From positions 558,001 through 622,000 of the forward strand of contig NZ_JACBFO010000003.1 in assembly GCF_021401135.1 (NCBI RefSeq): DNA of 64,000 nucleotides. Direction: 5' to 3'. The position numbers and the translations under genes were made by a program. This document shows positions 7,835 through 15,739 of this stretch, piece after piece. The notes beneath the pieces are model-generated. The model searched no databases and was not told the DNA's origin. It saw nothing but the letters and a program-made list of their open reading frames with translations. Position 1 is the stretch's first letter, and each line of letters starts with the position of its first letter. Origin of the DNA: Azonexus sp. R2A61 (GTDB lineage Bacteria > Pseudomonadota > Gammaproteobacteria > Burkholderiales > Rhodocyclaceae).

Positions 7835-8361
7835 CACGCCACCTCCGCCAGCTCGGCCTCAAACGGCACCACCACGAAGTCCTCTCCCTGGCTGATGCTG
7901 ATGCCAGGCACCGTGGCTACTGCCTCCGGCTCGTTGAGGATGGCGTCTTTATTGATCTCGTCCTTGGTGCGAATGAAGCGGGCCAGGCCCATGCGGCGTA
8001 GCAGGTCGAGCACTGCCTCGGCGCCGGTGACGCGCACCGAGGGCGGTCGCAAGCGCCAGGCGATCTCGCCGGTGGTCAGCGCGGCTGTTTTCACCTTGCC
8101 ATGCTGGGTGAGCTGGTCGCGGTTGGCCTCAGCCCAGGTCTGTACGCCCTGGGTGAGCCCCTCGATCTTCAGGCGTAACGGTTCGGCGAGCTGCTCGTAG
8201 CGTTCCTTGACCTTGGCCAGCTCGTCGTTCATGTCGGCCGTGATGCGGGACAGGTCGCGGCTTGTCGTGCCGATCTCGGCAATGGCCTGAGCAGCCTGGT
8301 CCCGGGTCTGGGGGATGCTGATCGCGGCGGCGACGGATTTGATGCGGGTTTTTTTGGCCAT
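7834..8361 (-). CDS. gam: Gam host-nuclease inhibitor
   Basis: 175 aa beginning MAKKTRIKSVAAAI, with a long coiled-coil N-terminal half (residues about 20-75) and the typical GEIAWRLRPPSV stretch. Mu Gam is a bacterial Ku-like homodimer that binds linear DNA ends and blocks RecBCD. A GGAG site precedes the chosen ATG; the longer reading frame upstream lacks one. Neighbour of rdgC. Confidence 0.92.
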   Translation of the reverse strand: MAKKTRIKSVAAAISIPQTRDQAAQAIAEIGTTSRDLSRITADMNDELAKVKERYEQLAEPLRLKIEGLTQGVQTWAEANRDQLTQHGKVKTAALTTGEIAWRLRPPSVRVTGAEAVLDLLRRMGLARFIRTKDEINKDAILNEPEAVATVPGISISQGEDFVVVPFEAELAEVA

Positions 8362-8372
8362 GTTGGCTCCTT

Positions 8373-8648
8373 TCAGGGTGCGTAGGGACTGAGGTTGCGA
8401 TGGCGGCAGGAGCCGCACAGGCGGTGATGGGGGCCATCCGAGGCGAATTCGCGGCCGCAGCACATGCAGTGGCGCTTCTTCGCCTTGGGCTTGCCGGCGA
8501 GCATTTCGATGCGGTGATAGACCGATGACTCGCTGCGGTCGATGGCTTTGGCGATTGCGCCAGCAGATTTGCCTTCGGCGACCATGGCGAACAATTGATC
8601 ATCCTCGGTCTGCGACCAACGGCGGCAGTCGGTGGTGTTCCAGACCAT
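8373..8648 (-). CDS. HTH plus zinc-ribbon early regulator (91 aa)
   Basis: The N-terminal half is a Myb/GcrA-like helix-turn-helix (WSQTEDDQLFAMVAEGKSAG, then AIDRSESSVYHRI). The C-terminal half carries CMCC and CGSC pairs for one zinc. Such two-part proteins are common in B3-like early regions. Likely binds DNA; target unknown. Its ATG overlaps the stop of a 30-aa gene upstream. Confidence 0.7.
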   Translation of the reverse strand: MVWNTTDCRRWSQTEDDQLFAMVAEGKSAGAIAKAIDRSESSVYHRIEMLAGKPKAKKRHCMCCGREFASDGPHHRLCGSCRHRNLSPYAP

Positions 8649-8740
8649 CAGAGTTCTCCCGCCCGGCGCCAGGCGCGGCGCCAGCTGTAGCCGAGGGCCT
8701 GATCGGCGTACAGGCGCAGGGAGAGGATCAGGCGACGCAT
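8648..8740 (-). CDS. 30-aa arginine-rich small protein
   Basis: A complete small frame from ATG at 8740 to TGA: begins MRRLILSLRLYADQAL and ends GEL. It overlaps the upstream gene end by 13 bp and shares one base with the downstream start (TGATG), and without it an 80-bp hole would break the coupled series. Hydrophobic and arginine residues alternate as in an amphipathic helix. Unknown function. Confidence 0.5.
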   Translation of the reverse strand: MRRLILSLRLYADQALGYSWRRAWRRAGEL

Positions 8741-9078
8741 GTCACTTCCTCCCACTCGATCACGGTGCCGAAGCGGATGGCCTGCCAGGTGTGGGTCACC
8801 AGGTTGCCATCACGGTGCTGCTTGAGCCAGTTGGCATCGGTCAGCAAACGGTAGAGGTAGGGGCTGGCAGCGACGCGCACGGTGACCACGTCGGTGCCGT
8901 TGCCACGGCGCCGGCCGGAGAAGCCGATGACGTAGATGCCGTGGCGCACCAGCCAGAGGATGCAGCGCAGCAGATTGGTGATCAGGGTGGTCGCCGATGA
9001 CATAGCGGCAGCACGGGGGCTTTCGCTCGCGCCCTTAGCTACCTGCTCGGCCGGGCGCATGGGGATGGGGGCATTCAC
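8728..9078 (-). CDS. early phage protein with hydrophobic segment (116 aa)
   Basis: Read from GTG (MNAPIPMRPAE...) at a GTGA overlap with the upstream stop. Near residues 37-53 there is a possible membrane segment (LLRCILWLVRHGIYVIGF), then a compact domain with WEEV near the end. Not recognised. The longer upstream extension of the frame is shadow of the preceding gene. Confidence 0.55.
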   Translation of the reverse strand: MNAPIPMRPAEQVAKGASESPRAAAMSSATTLITNLLRCILWLVRHGIYVIGFSGRRRGNGTDVVTVRVAASPYLYRLLTDANWLKQHRDGNLVTHTWQAIRFGTVIEWEEVTCVA

Positions 9079-9428
9079 TTGCGTTCTCCTTCGGGCTTGT
9101 TGGGGCAGGTCTGGCACTTGCGCCAGACCATGACCGCCAGGGGGTTGTGGGTCGGCGCCGGCAGGTTGGCCTTGGCGCAGTCCGAATACGGCACCTCGAC
9201 GCACCGCACCGGGCAATCGACGACGTGGAAGCGGCTGATGACACGGTCGATGAAGGATTGGGGGACCGCCTTCATGGCGCTCTTGCCCTCCGGGTTCATC
9301 ACCCGCGATACGTAGGCGCGAGAGAACCCCAGCCGCGCGGCGACCCGGGCCTTGCCTTTCTCACCGGCCTTGGTCACCTCCTGCTCCAGGAGGGCGCGCC
9401 AGTCGATGGGCATGGCGTTACTGTCCAT
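9075..9428 (-). CDS. LacI/XRE-like HTH phage protein
   Basis: 117 aa from ATG at 9428, placed about 10 bases after an AGGAG site (an upstream ATG would lie inside that site). The HTH is ARVAARLGFSRAYVSRVMN, residues about 30-50. The C-terminal half has CPVRC and CQTC pairs that could bind zinc. Likely an early regulator; conserved in position in B3-type phages. Confidence 0.68.
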   Translation of the reverse strand: MDSNAMPIDWRALLEQEVTKAGEKGKARVAARLGFSRAYVSRVMNPEGKSAMKAVPQSFIDRVISRFHVVDCPVRCVEVPYSDCAKANLPAPTHNPLAVMVWRKCQTCPNKPEGERK

Positions 9429-10050
9429 AAAAGGCGGTCTCCTCATTAACGGGTTTGATCCAGACCACGGCGCCCAGGTTGGGGTCGTACATGGCGTCGG
9501 TACGCTGGACCATCGGCGGCCGGGGGCCGGTGTTGCTGATCAGGCGGTAGCGCGCCTGGGTGCCGCCCTTGCCGCGCCCCTTGCCCTCGGCGGTGCGCTG
9601 CAGGTAGCTGGCCAGGAACAGGTGCAGCAGGTAGTCCTTGGCTGCCACCTCCGACACCGGGATATGCTCGGTCGACGCGTAGGCCGACAGCTCGCGGGCG
9701 TTGGTGTCGCCCTTGAGGGTGCGCAGCGTCCGCCACATCTGCTCTTGCGCCAGACCCATCGTCACCGGACCACCGTCGCGGCGCAGGCGGGGCGCCTCTG
9801 CACCGTTATCGCGGACCAGCTTCCAGCGCTTGGCACGGCGCTTTCCAGGCGGGCTATCCTGCGTCACCGCCAGATATGTGGCCCGCTCAAGGGCGAGGAT
9901 GTAGTCTCGGGCGGTATCGATCGACTCACCGCCGAACACGATCTCATTGAGGGTGAATTCGCCTCCTTCCAACGCGTGGATGCGCTCCCAGAGCAGTTGT
10001 CGCAGGCCCTTGCCGCCAGCGAGTTCGAGATGGGCGGGCTTACGCGCCAT
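9418..10050 (-). CDS. early phage protein, winged-helix-like (210 aa)
   Basis: Begins MARKPAHLELAGGKG. Two helical, winged-helix-like halves are joined by a basic linker (PPGKRRAKRWKLV). Proteins of this kind follow MuB in B3-like phages; function unknown, DNA binding plausible. It overlaps the gene before it by 11 bp and the gene after by 11 bp. Confidence 0.65.
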   Translation of the reverse strand: MARKPAHLELAGGKGLRQLLWERIHALEGGEFTLNEIVFGGESIDTARDYILALERATYLAVTQDSPPGKRRAKRWKLVRDNGAEAPRLRRDGGPVTMGLAQEQMWRTLRTLKGDTNARELSAYASTEHIPVSEVAAKDYLLHLFLASYLQRTAEGKGRGKGGTQARYRLISNTGPRPPMVQRTDAMYDPNLGAVVWIKPVNEETAFYGQ

Positions 10051-10273
10051 GCTTCACCTCCGGTCCGGTGGGAATCTCTGCCCAGTGCGACACGCGGCCG
10101 GCCTTGAAGCCTTCAGCGGTGATCCAGTGGTCGCCGTCCCAGTAGCCGATCCACACGCGTTCATTGCTATCCAGCATGCGAATCAGGACCGCGATGCCGC
10201 CATCGGGCATATAGTCGTGAGCGCAGGAAACCCAGGTGATGACTTCAGGTGCCCCGATAGTTCTTGCGGCCAT
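10040..10273 (-). CDS. DUF551-like small phage protein (77 aa)
   Basis: From the ATG sharing a base with the MuB stop. Beta-rich sequence with paired aromatic residues (VWIGYWDGDHWI). Resembles DUF551-type small phage proteins by the WxxxxYxP-like pattern, but this is weak. Operon position directly after MuB. Confidence 0.55.
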   Translation of the reverse strand: MAARTIGAPEVITWVSCAHDYMPDGGIAVLIRMLDSNERVWIGYWDGDHWITAEGFKAGRVSHWAEIPTGPEVKHGA

Positions 10274-11004
10274 CAAGCAGCCCTCCGCGGCGCTTCGCCG
10301 GTGTAGAGCGGACGGTCGGCCCACTGGCCGCGGCCGACGCTGTCCCAGCCTTCGATGGCGGCCTCTTCCTGGATGCCGGCGAGATTGACGCAGACCCGGC
10401 GCACGCTGCCGCCGGAAAGATTGACCAGGTGCTGCAGGAGGTCGTCGCCGACCTGGACGCCGTTGCAGTAGATCGGCGCCAGGGCGCGGGCATCCTGCAA
10501 GCTGACCGGCTGTGCTGGTATCCAGGACAGCACGCGGCTGTGGAAGCGTTCCCAGCGCTTGAGCTTCTGCGGTAGCATTTCCTCACCGGCGATGATGATG
10601 GTGGCCTGGCTGCCCTCGTAGATGTCGCGCACCAGCTCGACCATGTTGTCGCTGCGGCAGCAGTGGTCGAACTCGTCGATGATCAGCGGGCGGCCGCTGG
10701 CGGAGAGCTGCTGGGTGACCTGGTCGAGCATCTGTGGGATGGTCCCCGGCGACTTGCCGTTGCGGCTGGCCAGCGACATCTCGATCAGGATGTTCTCCAG
10801 CATCGACTTGCGGCTCCAGGCCGAGCGCATCTGGATGTAGTAGGCGCGGGTGGCGTTGCCGACGGTGACCAGGCTGGTGGTCTTGGCGTAGCCGGCCGGG
10901 CCGTACAGGCAGGCGAAGCCCGGCAGGCCGACTTGGCGGCCGTTGAGCTTCTCGACCGCGATGCGGACCAGGTCAAGATTGTGAATCTGAGCTACTTGTG
11001 ACAT
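10273..11004 (-). CDS. MuB-like AAA+ target-selection ATPase
   Basis: 243 aa with Walker A GPAGYAKT (residues 35-42) and Walker B PLIIDEFDHC (about 110-119). MuB-type ATPases coat target DNA, activate the transposase and confer target immunity. It lies directly after the transposase. It lacks the N-terminal HTH region of Mu B (312 aa), as in other short B3/Tn552-type partners. Confidence 0.92.
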   Translation of the reverse strand: MSQVAQIHNLDLVRIAVEKLNGRQVGLPGFACLYGPAGYAKTTSLVTVGNATRAYYIQMRSAWSRKSMLENILIEMSLASRNGKSPGTIPQMLDQVTQQLSASGRPLIIDEFDHCCRSDNMVELVRDIYEGSQATIIIAGEEMLPQKLKRWERFHSRVLSWIPAQPVSLQDARALAPIYCNGVQVGDDLLQHLVNLSGGSVRRVCVNLAGIQEEAAIEGWDSVGRGQWADRPLYTGEAPRRAA

Positions 11005-11058
11005 CTTTTAGGCTCCATGTGGTTTGTGGTTGCTGCATCCGGCCGTCGCGTATTTGCC

Positions 11059-13275
11059 CTACGCGGCGGCCTTCTTCTTTGATTCGGCGCGGTACTGCGC
11101 CGAGAGCTGGTAGGTTCGGTGCCAGCGGGCATCGGCTTCGGTAACGGCTTCGCCGAGTTGCAGGCGAGCGTCCAGGTCGAGCCACTCGGCGTAGTTCTCC
11201 GCAGCACAGCGTTCGGAGCGCGGGCGGGCCGGCGGCATCGGCAGCGGGCGGACGACATCGCTGGCGTCAATGACGATTTCGTCCGCTCTGGTCGGGACGG
11301 CTTGTGGCGTCTTGATTTTGAACAGGGCGTCGGTGGGCGATAGGACGCGACCGCCGATGACCAGCTGGCTACTCGGCGCCACGGGGATCGCCAGCCCGGT
11401 GCGGGCGCGGATGATGTGGTCCGCCTTCTTGGCGTTACGCTTGAGCTGAGCGTTGGCGCGTTTTTCCTCGGCGATCTCGTACTGGGTTTTGGCCCGGTAG
11501 CCGGTCGCTTCCACCAGGTCGGCGACGCCTAGGAACTCGCCGTCCAGGCTCTTAACCCAAACGGCCCGCCAATCCATGGGGTCGATGGCTGCCATCACCC
11601 ATTGGCCGTTCCATGCGCCCAAGCCGTCGAACTTGTAGCGCTGGCCGTTGCCGATTGGGCTGACTGCCTCGCGGCTGACCTTGCAGCGCACATGTGGCCG
11701 GAACAGGTCGACCAGGTGCTCTTCCTTGAGGGTGACCGGCTGCCAGCCAGCGTCGATATGCTCCTGCAGCGCTTCCCGAGGGGTCTGGTGGCGGCGCTTG
11801 CCGGTGACCGGGTCGGCGATCTTCTTCAGGCTGCGGTGTGGCTTGTCATTCCAGCGCTCGCAGGTCTCGTTGATCCAGGCTTCCGCCTCGGCGTAGCTCA
11901 TGAACACCCGGCCCTTGCCCATCCGCTCGGCTTCCTTCTTCAGGCGGTCGCGTTCGATCAGGTCGCCGGAATTCGCCGCCTTCACCATCTTCTCGGTCAG
12001 CTTCTTCACTCGCTTCAGCGACAGGCTGTCCATGCCGGCCCCCTGGTAGGTGGCCAGTTCCCGGCTCTGCTTGTCCAGCCAGGCCGTGTTGAAGTTCTCG
12101 CAGATGCCGTTGGCCTGGGAGTTGCCGACCTCTTTCGGATGCACCGTGACAAAGCCGGCGCGCTCGGAGAGGGCGATCATTGGGTCGGTCGTGAACCGAG
12201 GGCTGTTCTTGATGACCTTGGTGCTGTCGGTCTGCAGCACGGCCATCATGCCGCCGAAGCGTACGCAGCGCTCCAGCCCGGCGGTGATGACCTCGTAGGT
12301 CTCGGTCAGGCCGATGCCCGGCGGTGGCACGTAGCGCGTGGCCACGTCGTGGAAGTGCCAGACCTCGTAGGTGACGAACTCGCCGGTCACCGGGTGCGGC
12401 GCGGTGAAGTGAGTATTCCAGCCGTCGGCATGAACCTCCTGCCAGGGGTACATCCCTTCCGAGGTGCGCGGCTGGTAGTGCTTGTGGGCGCGCAGCTGCG
12501 ATCCGGTGTAACGGCCTTTCAGCTGGTCGATGGCCGAGAGCTTGCCGTCGAGCACCCGACGCACCGCATGGTAGCTGGGCGGTGTTTCGCCCCAGGCAGG
12601 GTTCCATTGCTTGGCAATCTCATCAGTGATCCAGGTGATGCAGCTCCCCTGCGGCCGTTGGCGCAGGGCGAGCAAAAGGCCGTACCAGGGCTTGACCGCC
12701 AGATCCTTCTGCACCTTCTTCGGCGCCGCCCGTCCCCGGGTGGCCTTGACCGTCAGCCAGTTGTGCACGGTCTTCCGGCTCAGCCGGTTGTCGGCCCGTG
12801 GCTTGTCCCAGGCGTGGGCGAAGGCCCAGGCCAGGGGCGCCGGCAGCCGCCCGGCGTGGCGCTCGGCGTTGAGGTGGTCGATGGCTCGGGCCATGGCGCC
12901 AGGGAAAGCGTCAATGAAGGCGAGCAGCCGCTCCCGGGCACGCTCGACATCGAGTTGCTTGCCGGTAAGTTCAGCCGGGCCGCCGATCAGCGCCGGCAGC
13001 GTTTCCGCTTCCACCGGGGCAGGCAGGGGCGCCGCCGGGGTGGGCAGTGCGGCCATCGAACGGTGCAGGGCAGCCACCTGGACGGCTTCCGCGACTGCCT
13101 TGGGAAGGCCGGTAATCGGGTAGAGCCGCCGCCGGCCGCCGCGCACCGCGATTTCCTCGAAGGGCCAGGCTTCTTTGTCGGCGCGACGTTCAGCGGTACG
13201 CTTTGTGATACCGACAGCGGCGGCGATCTCGGCCAGAGTGACGCTGGTCGCGCTCTTGGGCAGCGCGGCGTTCAT
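11059..13275 (-). CDS. MuA-like DDE transposase
   Basis: 738 aa, longer than Mu A (663 aa). N-terminal HTH (EIAAAVGITKRTAER), then end-binding domains, and an RNase-H-fold catalytic core with D284 (HADGW), D350 (LQTDST) and E393 (NGICENF), 43 residues after the second Asp. C-terminal Mu beta-barrel region, ending Lys/Ala-rich, which may contact MuB. All catalytic residues are present, so the element may be transposition-competent. AGGAGG precedes the ATG. Confidence 0.95.
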   Translation of the reverse strand: MNAALPKSATSVTLAEIAAAVGITKRTAERRADKEAWPFEEIAVRGGRRRLYPITGLPKAVAEAVQVAALHRSMAALPTPAAPLPAPVEAETLPALIGGPAELTGKQLDVERARERLLAFIDAFPGAMARAIDHLNAERHAGRLPAPLAWAFAHAWDKPRADNRLSRKTVHNWLTVKATRGRAAPKKVQKDLAVKPWYGLLLALRQRPQGSCITWITDEIAKQWNPAWGETPPSYHAVRRVLDGKLSAIDQLKGRYTGSQLRAHKHYQPRTSEGMYPWQEVHADGWNTHFTAPHPVTGEFVTYEVWHFHDVATRYVPPPGIGLTETYEVITAGLERCVRFGGMMAVLQTDSTKVIKNSPRFTTDPMIALSERAGFVTVHPKEVGNSQANGICENFNTAWLDKQSRELATYQGAGMDSLSLKRVKKLTEKMVKAANSGDLIERDRLKKEAERMGKGRVFMSYAEAEAWINETCERWNDKPHRSLKKIADPVTGKRRHQTPREALQEHIDAGWQPVTLKEEHLVDLFRPHVRCKVSREAVSPIGNGQRYKFDGLGAWNGQWVMAAIDPMDWRAVWVKSLDGEFLGVADLVEATGYRAKTQYEIAEEKRANAQLKRNAKKADHIIRARTGLAIPVAPSSQLVIGGRVLSPTDALFKIKTPQAVPTRADEIVIDASDVVRPLPMPPARPRSERCAAENYAEWLDLDARLQLGEAVTEADARWHRTYQLSAQYRAESKKKAAA

Positions 13276-13374
13276 GCCCGTACCTCCTGTTGGGCGAGGG
13301 GGCAGTCCATGCCGTTAGAATGGCAAGGCCGGCTCGCAATCGGCTTACCCATCAACACCACAGGAGCCCCCTCA

Positions 13375-13746
13375 ATGAAACCACTCACGACGACCCAGGT
13401 CGCCGAACCGATGTTCAACTTCCTGCAGTTGGCCTTTGCCGGCATCAACGATCCAGCGACCGTAGCGTTCGAGCGCGGCCAGGCTGATGCCCTGTTGCTG
13501 CGCATCGCGTCTGCCAAGACGCTACCGATCAAGGAGGCGCTCTTGCTTCCTGACGGGGAGCGTCGGGCGCTCAAGGAATTGCTGATGCAGTACGTCATGT
13601 TCTGGAGCATGTTTAGCGATCTGGTATTCCCGCCGGATTTCCTCAATGGAACCGACGAGACAAGACTCGGATCTGGCGTGCTTGCCTACGTTGCCAAACA
13701 CCAATGGCCGTTCCCTCAGCAATTGCCCTGGCCAGTGAGCGCATGA
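13375..13746 (+). CDS. opposite-strand gene inside the early operon (moron candidate, 123 aa)
   Basis: The only plus-strand gene between the transposase and the repressor. ATG preceded by AGGAG at the right distance. The product starts MKPLTTTQVAEPMFNF and contains two helical blocks with a LLLPDGERRALKELL segment; composition is normal for a soluble protein, while the opposite strand gives a Ser/Arg-rich shadow. No family recognised. A TAGAAT box near 13316 could be a -10. Independent transcription could allow expression in the lysogen. Confidence 0.6.
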   Translation: MKPLTTTQVAEPMFNFLQLAFAGINDPATVAFERGQADALLLRIASAKTLPIKEALLLPDGERRALKELLMQYVMFWSMFSDLVFPPDFLNGTDETRLGSGVLAYVAKHQWPFPQQLPWPVSA

Positions 13747-13824
13747 GGCTCTGTAGAAGAAAGCGGGGGAATCGGTTCGGTACGCGAGTCAGCTTTTTCG
13801 GCCGGCAAGTGGGCGACTGGGTAT

Positions 13825-14262
13825 TCATGCCATCTCTCCCATTGCATTCTTGAGTTGCTTGATCCGACGGCCGGCGTCTTCCTTCAGGCGCTCCAGTTTG
13901 CCGATCTCGGCATCCAGGGCTTCCTTGCCGACTAGCAATTTGCAGCCGCGCAGGTTGGCCAGCCAGGAGCTGACCTGGTGCGAACCGATGGCGACCTCGA
14001 GGGCCGGCAGGTATTCGAGCGGAAAGCGCCAGCCCTCGCGGCTCTCGGCCGTCCAGGAATCGAGTTGGTGCTTGGTGATCTCCTGACCGGTCAGCTCGCT
14101 CATGCGGGCAGCGACCTCGAAGCGGGTGTGCGGGCAGGCCTTCAGCAAGTCAGAGATCAGGTGACGGACCTGTAGGCCGACATCGAGAGCCCCAGGGAGC
14201 GGCGTCCGGGCGACCGGTACCTCGAAGAGGTCCAGCGTCAGCGTGTCTTTATGGCGGGCCAT
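13825..14262 (-). CDS. early phage protein, conserved in B3-type phages (145 aa)
   Basis: Starts MARHKDTLTLDLFEVP. Middle part reads like an HTH (ARMSELTGQEITKHQLDSW) followed by a C-terminal coiled coil (EIGKLERLKEDAGRRIKQL). Proteins with this start are placed between Ner and the transposase in B3-like phages. Function unknown. Confidence 0.68.
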   Translation of the reverse strand: MARHKDTLTLDLFEVPVARTPLPGALDVGLQVRHLISDLLKACPHTRFEVAARMSELTGQEITKHQLDSWTAESREGWRFPLEYLPALEVAIGSHQVSSWLANLRGCKLLVGKEALDAEIGKLERLKEDAGRRIKQLKNAMGEMA

Positions 14263-14267
14263 GATGT

Positions 14268-14597
14268 CTACGCCGCCTTCCTGAGATTGCCATTGTGTTG
14301 GTAACCAGAAACGGTAGACTTGAGACGCAATGCCCGCAGGCCACGCGGTTTTTTCGTGCCATCTTCGTTGTAGCGCGACGGCCAGATTTCCTGCGGGGTA
14401 ACGCCGATGGCGGCGGCGATCCGTTTTTCGTTCAGCGGATAGCTGCGCTCAAAGGTGTGGGAAAGGGTCGAGGAGGCCTTGACGCCGTGGTGTGCGGCTA
14501 GCGCCCGCAGCGTCCATCCTGCCTTGTCCAAGGCCGCCTTGATGTCGGCCGGGTGCCAGTCCTTTCGACTGGTTTTTTTGGTGCTTGTGTTTGCCAT
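14268..14597 (-). CDS. ner: Ner/Nlp-type DNA-binding regulator
   Basis: 109 aa. The Nlp/Ner HTH is evident: WHPADIKAALDKAGWTLRAL, then HHGVKASSTLSHTFERSYP. Ner of Mu down-regulates early transcription and the repressor promoter. First gene leftward of the operator cluster. The C-terminal Lys/Arg-rich tail is longer than in Mu Ner (75 aa). Confidence 0.88.
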   Translation of the reverse strand: MANTSTKKTSRKDWHPADIKAALDKAGWTLRALAAHHGVKASSTLSHTFERSYPLNEKRIAAAIGVTPQEIWPSRYNEDGTKKPRGLRALRLKSTVSGYQHNGNLRKAA

Positions 14598-14685
14598 TTA
14601 TTTCGCCTCGTTGCGGTGGTGCGATGGATGGCATTTAACAGCACAATTGTTCGTCAGTCAACGCAGTTGACAGCAATAAAGTTCG

Positions 14686-14818
14686 TGTCGCACTTTCCGT
14701 GAGGCGTGGTTTCGTGCTGATGTCTTTATTTGAATTTGAAATCAATTGGTTGCGGAAGTGCGACATGCATTTGTTTGTGTCGCACTTTCTGTCGCACTTT
14801 GTCGTTGAAAGTACGACA
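14686..14818. promoter_or_regulatory. repressor/Ner operator cluster
   Basis: Five copies of an 11-bp box TGTCGCACTTT lie between the divergent ner and repressor genes: 14686-14696 (+), 14755-14765 (-, one mismatch), 14778-14788 (+), 14790-14800 (+) and 14808-14818 (-, one mismatch). The last overlaps the repressor start codon, which suggests autorepression. The 58-bp gap between the first and second box is AT-rich and is a natural place for the early promoter. Confidence 0.8.
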
Positions 14819-15240
14819 TGAGCTTGCCGCAACGATTAAAGGATGCGCGAGCTGCTCTTGGCCTCAGTCAAAAAGAGGTCGCAGAACAATCTGGCGTGTC
14901 TGTGCGAGGCTATCAAGGGTATGAAGATGGGCGAAGCACACCTGGTGGAGATGCTATTGCGGGGCTTGTACGCCTTGGCATCAACGCCAACTGGCTACTG
15001 ACGGGCGAAGGATCGATGCTGCTGACCGACTCGGTGCCACCGACGTCTGCAGCGACGCCGCCGCAGATCAACGTTGACGCCTTGGTGCAAGCGTTCTGCG
15101 TGTCCCTGCAGACCGCCCCCAAGGGCGAATCTGTTGAGAAATCGGCCCGCAAGGCTGTTGAGTTCTACCTCTACTGCCTGGATAGAGGATTGATTACCCC
15201 GGAAGGTGATGGCGAGGGCGATCTGCCAAACGTCGCTTGA
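14818..15240 (+). CDS. cI-like XRE-family prophage repressor
   Basis: 140 aa. N-terminal HTH (RLKDARAALGLSQKEVAEQS, then VSVRGYQGYEDGR) and an INANWLLTGEG motif typical of phage XRE repressors. The C-terminal half is helical and has no S24 Ser/Lys protease pair, so SOS self-cleavage is not predicted. Transcribed away from the early operon; start codon lies in an operator box. Confidence 0.85.
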   Translation: MSLPQRLKDARAALGLSQKEVAEQSGVSVRGYQGYEDGRSTPGGDAIAGLVRLGINANWLLTGEGSMLLTDSVPPTSAATPPQINVDALVQAFCVSLQTAPKGESVEKSARKAVEFYLYCLDRGLITPEGDGEGDLPNVA

Positions 15241-15690
15241 TATGACTGCGGTCAATTCCAGCCGAATTACACTCTGGCATCATCCGGCCTTTTTGCGATG
15301 TCGAAGCTTCCATATGCGTGGATGCTGGGCGCCATGATCGCCTGGCGGCAGCGCAATCCCGATGCCGATCCCGAAGGGTCGCACCTGCTACTGCAGAGCA
15401 TTTTCGCCCGCGCCGGCGTTTTCCGGAGCGCCCCGACCAGGTCGGCGAACGACGTCGCCGCCGCGCTGTTCATTCTGATACTTGTCTGGTGGTGGAACTG
15501 TGCCAAAAACCGTGCGAATTTGGTTAATCCGAACGCGGTTTTGCGCAAATTAACGCGGGGCCGTTTTTTGGGGGCTATCCCCGCCGATCCCGCATGGTTG
15601 CTGGCGTCCGCGTGGTTCTGGTCGTGGCTGACACTGTGCCATTTCGATCACCTCCCCACATGCTGGCGGCAGGCAATGTCTCCGCGGGCA
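15241..15690. repeat. phage end region with probable transposase-binding repeats
   Basis: No secure gene. A plus-strand frame 15298-15699 (133 codons, one TM near codons 57-68) looks coding up to about 15510 but has no ribosome site and runs across the presumed phage-host joint. Repeats with shared blocks TGCG, AATT and AACGCGG lie at 15513-15537 and 15542-15558, the place where MuA-type end sites are expected. Precise border not resolved. Confidence 0.4.
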
Positions 15691-15693
15691 AAA

Positions 15694-15725
15694 AAATAGC
15701 CCAATCAGTGATGATTGGGCTATTT
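15694..15725 (-). terminator. terminator of tRNA-Asn
   Basis: AAATAGCCCAATCA and its complement form a perfect 14-bp stem around GTGA. On the minus strand the stem is followed by a run of T, so it ends the tRNA-Asn transcript. It also marks the first DNA that is surely host. Confidence 0.9.
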
Positions 15726-15739
15726 CCTGATGATTCTGC

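Larger units (their letters stand above)
1..15560. mobile_element. Mu/B3-like transposable prophage (repressor-proximal part; left side cut by window)
   Basis: Gene content and order match Mu-like phages: repressor, Ner, transposase A, ATPase B, Gam, GemA, Mor, lysis genes, gp25/gp26/gp27 homologues and large terminase, nearly all on the minus strand after a divergent plus-strand repressor. Head, portal and tail genes lie before position 1. The end next to the repressor must fall between the repressor stop (15240) and the tRNA-Asn terminator (15694). I place it near 15560 only because a cluster of TGCG/AATT/AACGCGG repeats sits there. The exact TG/CA terminus and the 5-bp target duplication cannot be fixed without the other end. 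Confidence 0.93.

Noticed and set aside
13272..13646. 124-codon minus-strand frame ending at the transposase start
   Set aside because: Ser/Ala/Arg-rich sequence typical of a shadow; the apparent overlap comes from the normal transposase start ATGAAC.
13643..13828. 61-codon minus-strand frame after the 145-aa early gene, starting in an ATGA overlap
   Set aside because: Composition is Arg/Ser-heavy like antisense shadow, and it overlaps the better supported plus-strand gene 13375-13746.
15298..15699. 133-codon plus-strand frame beyond the repressor, with one hydrophobic segment
   Set aside because: No ribosome site, runs over the presumed phage-host border and into the tRNA terminator. Only its first 70 codons look coding; kept as a remark in the end-region entry.
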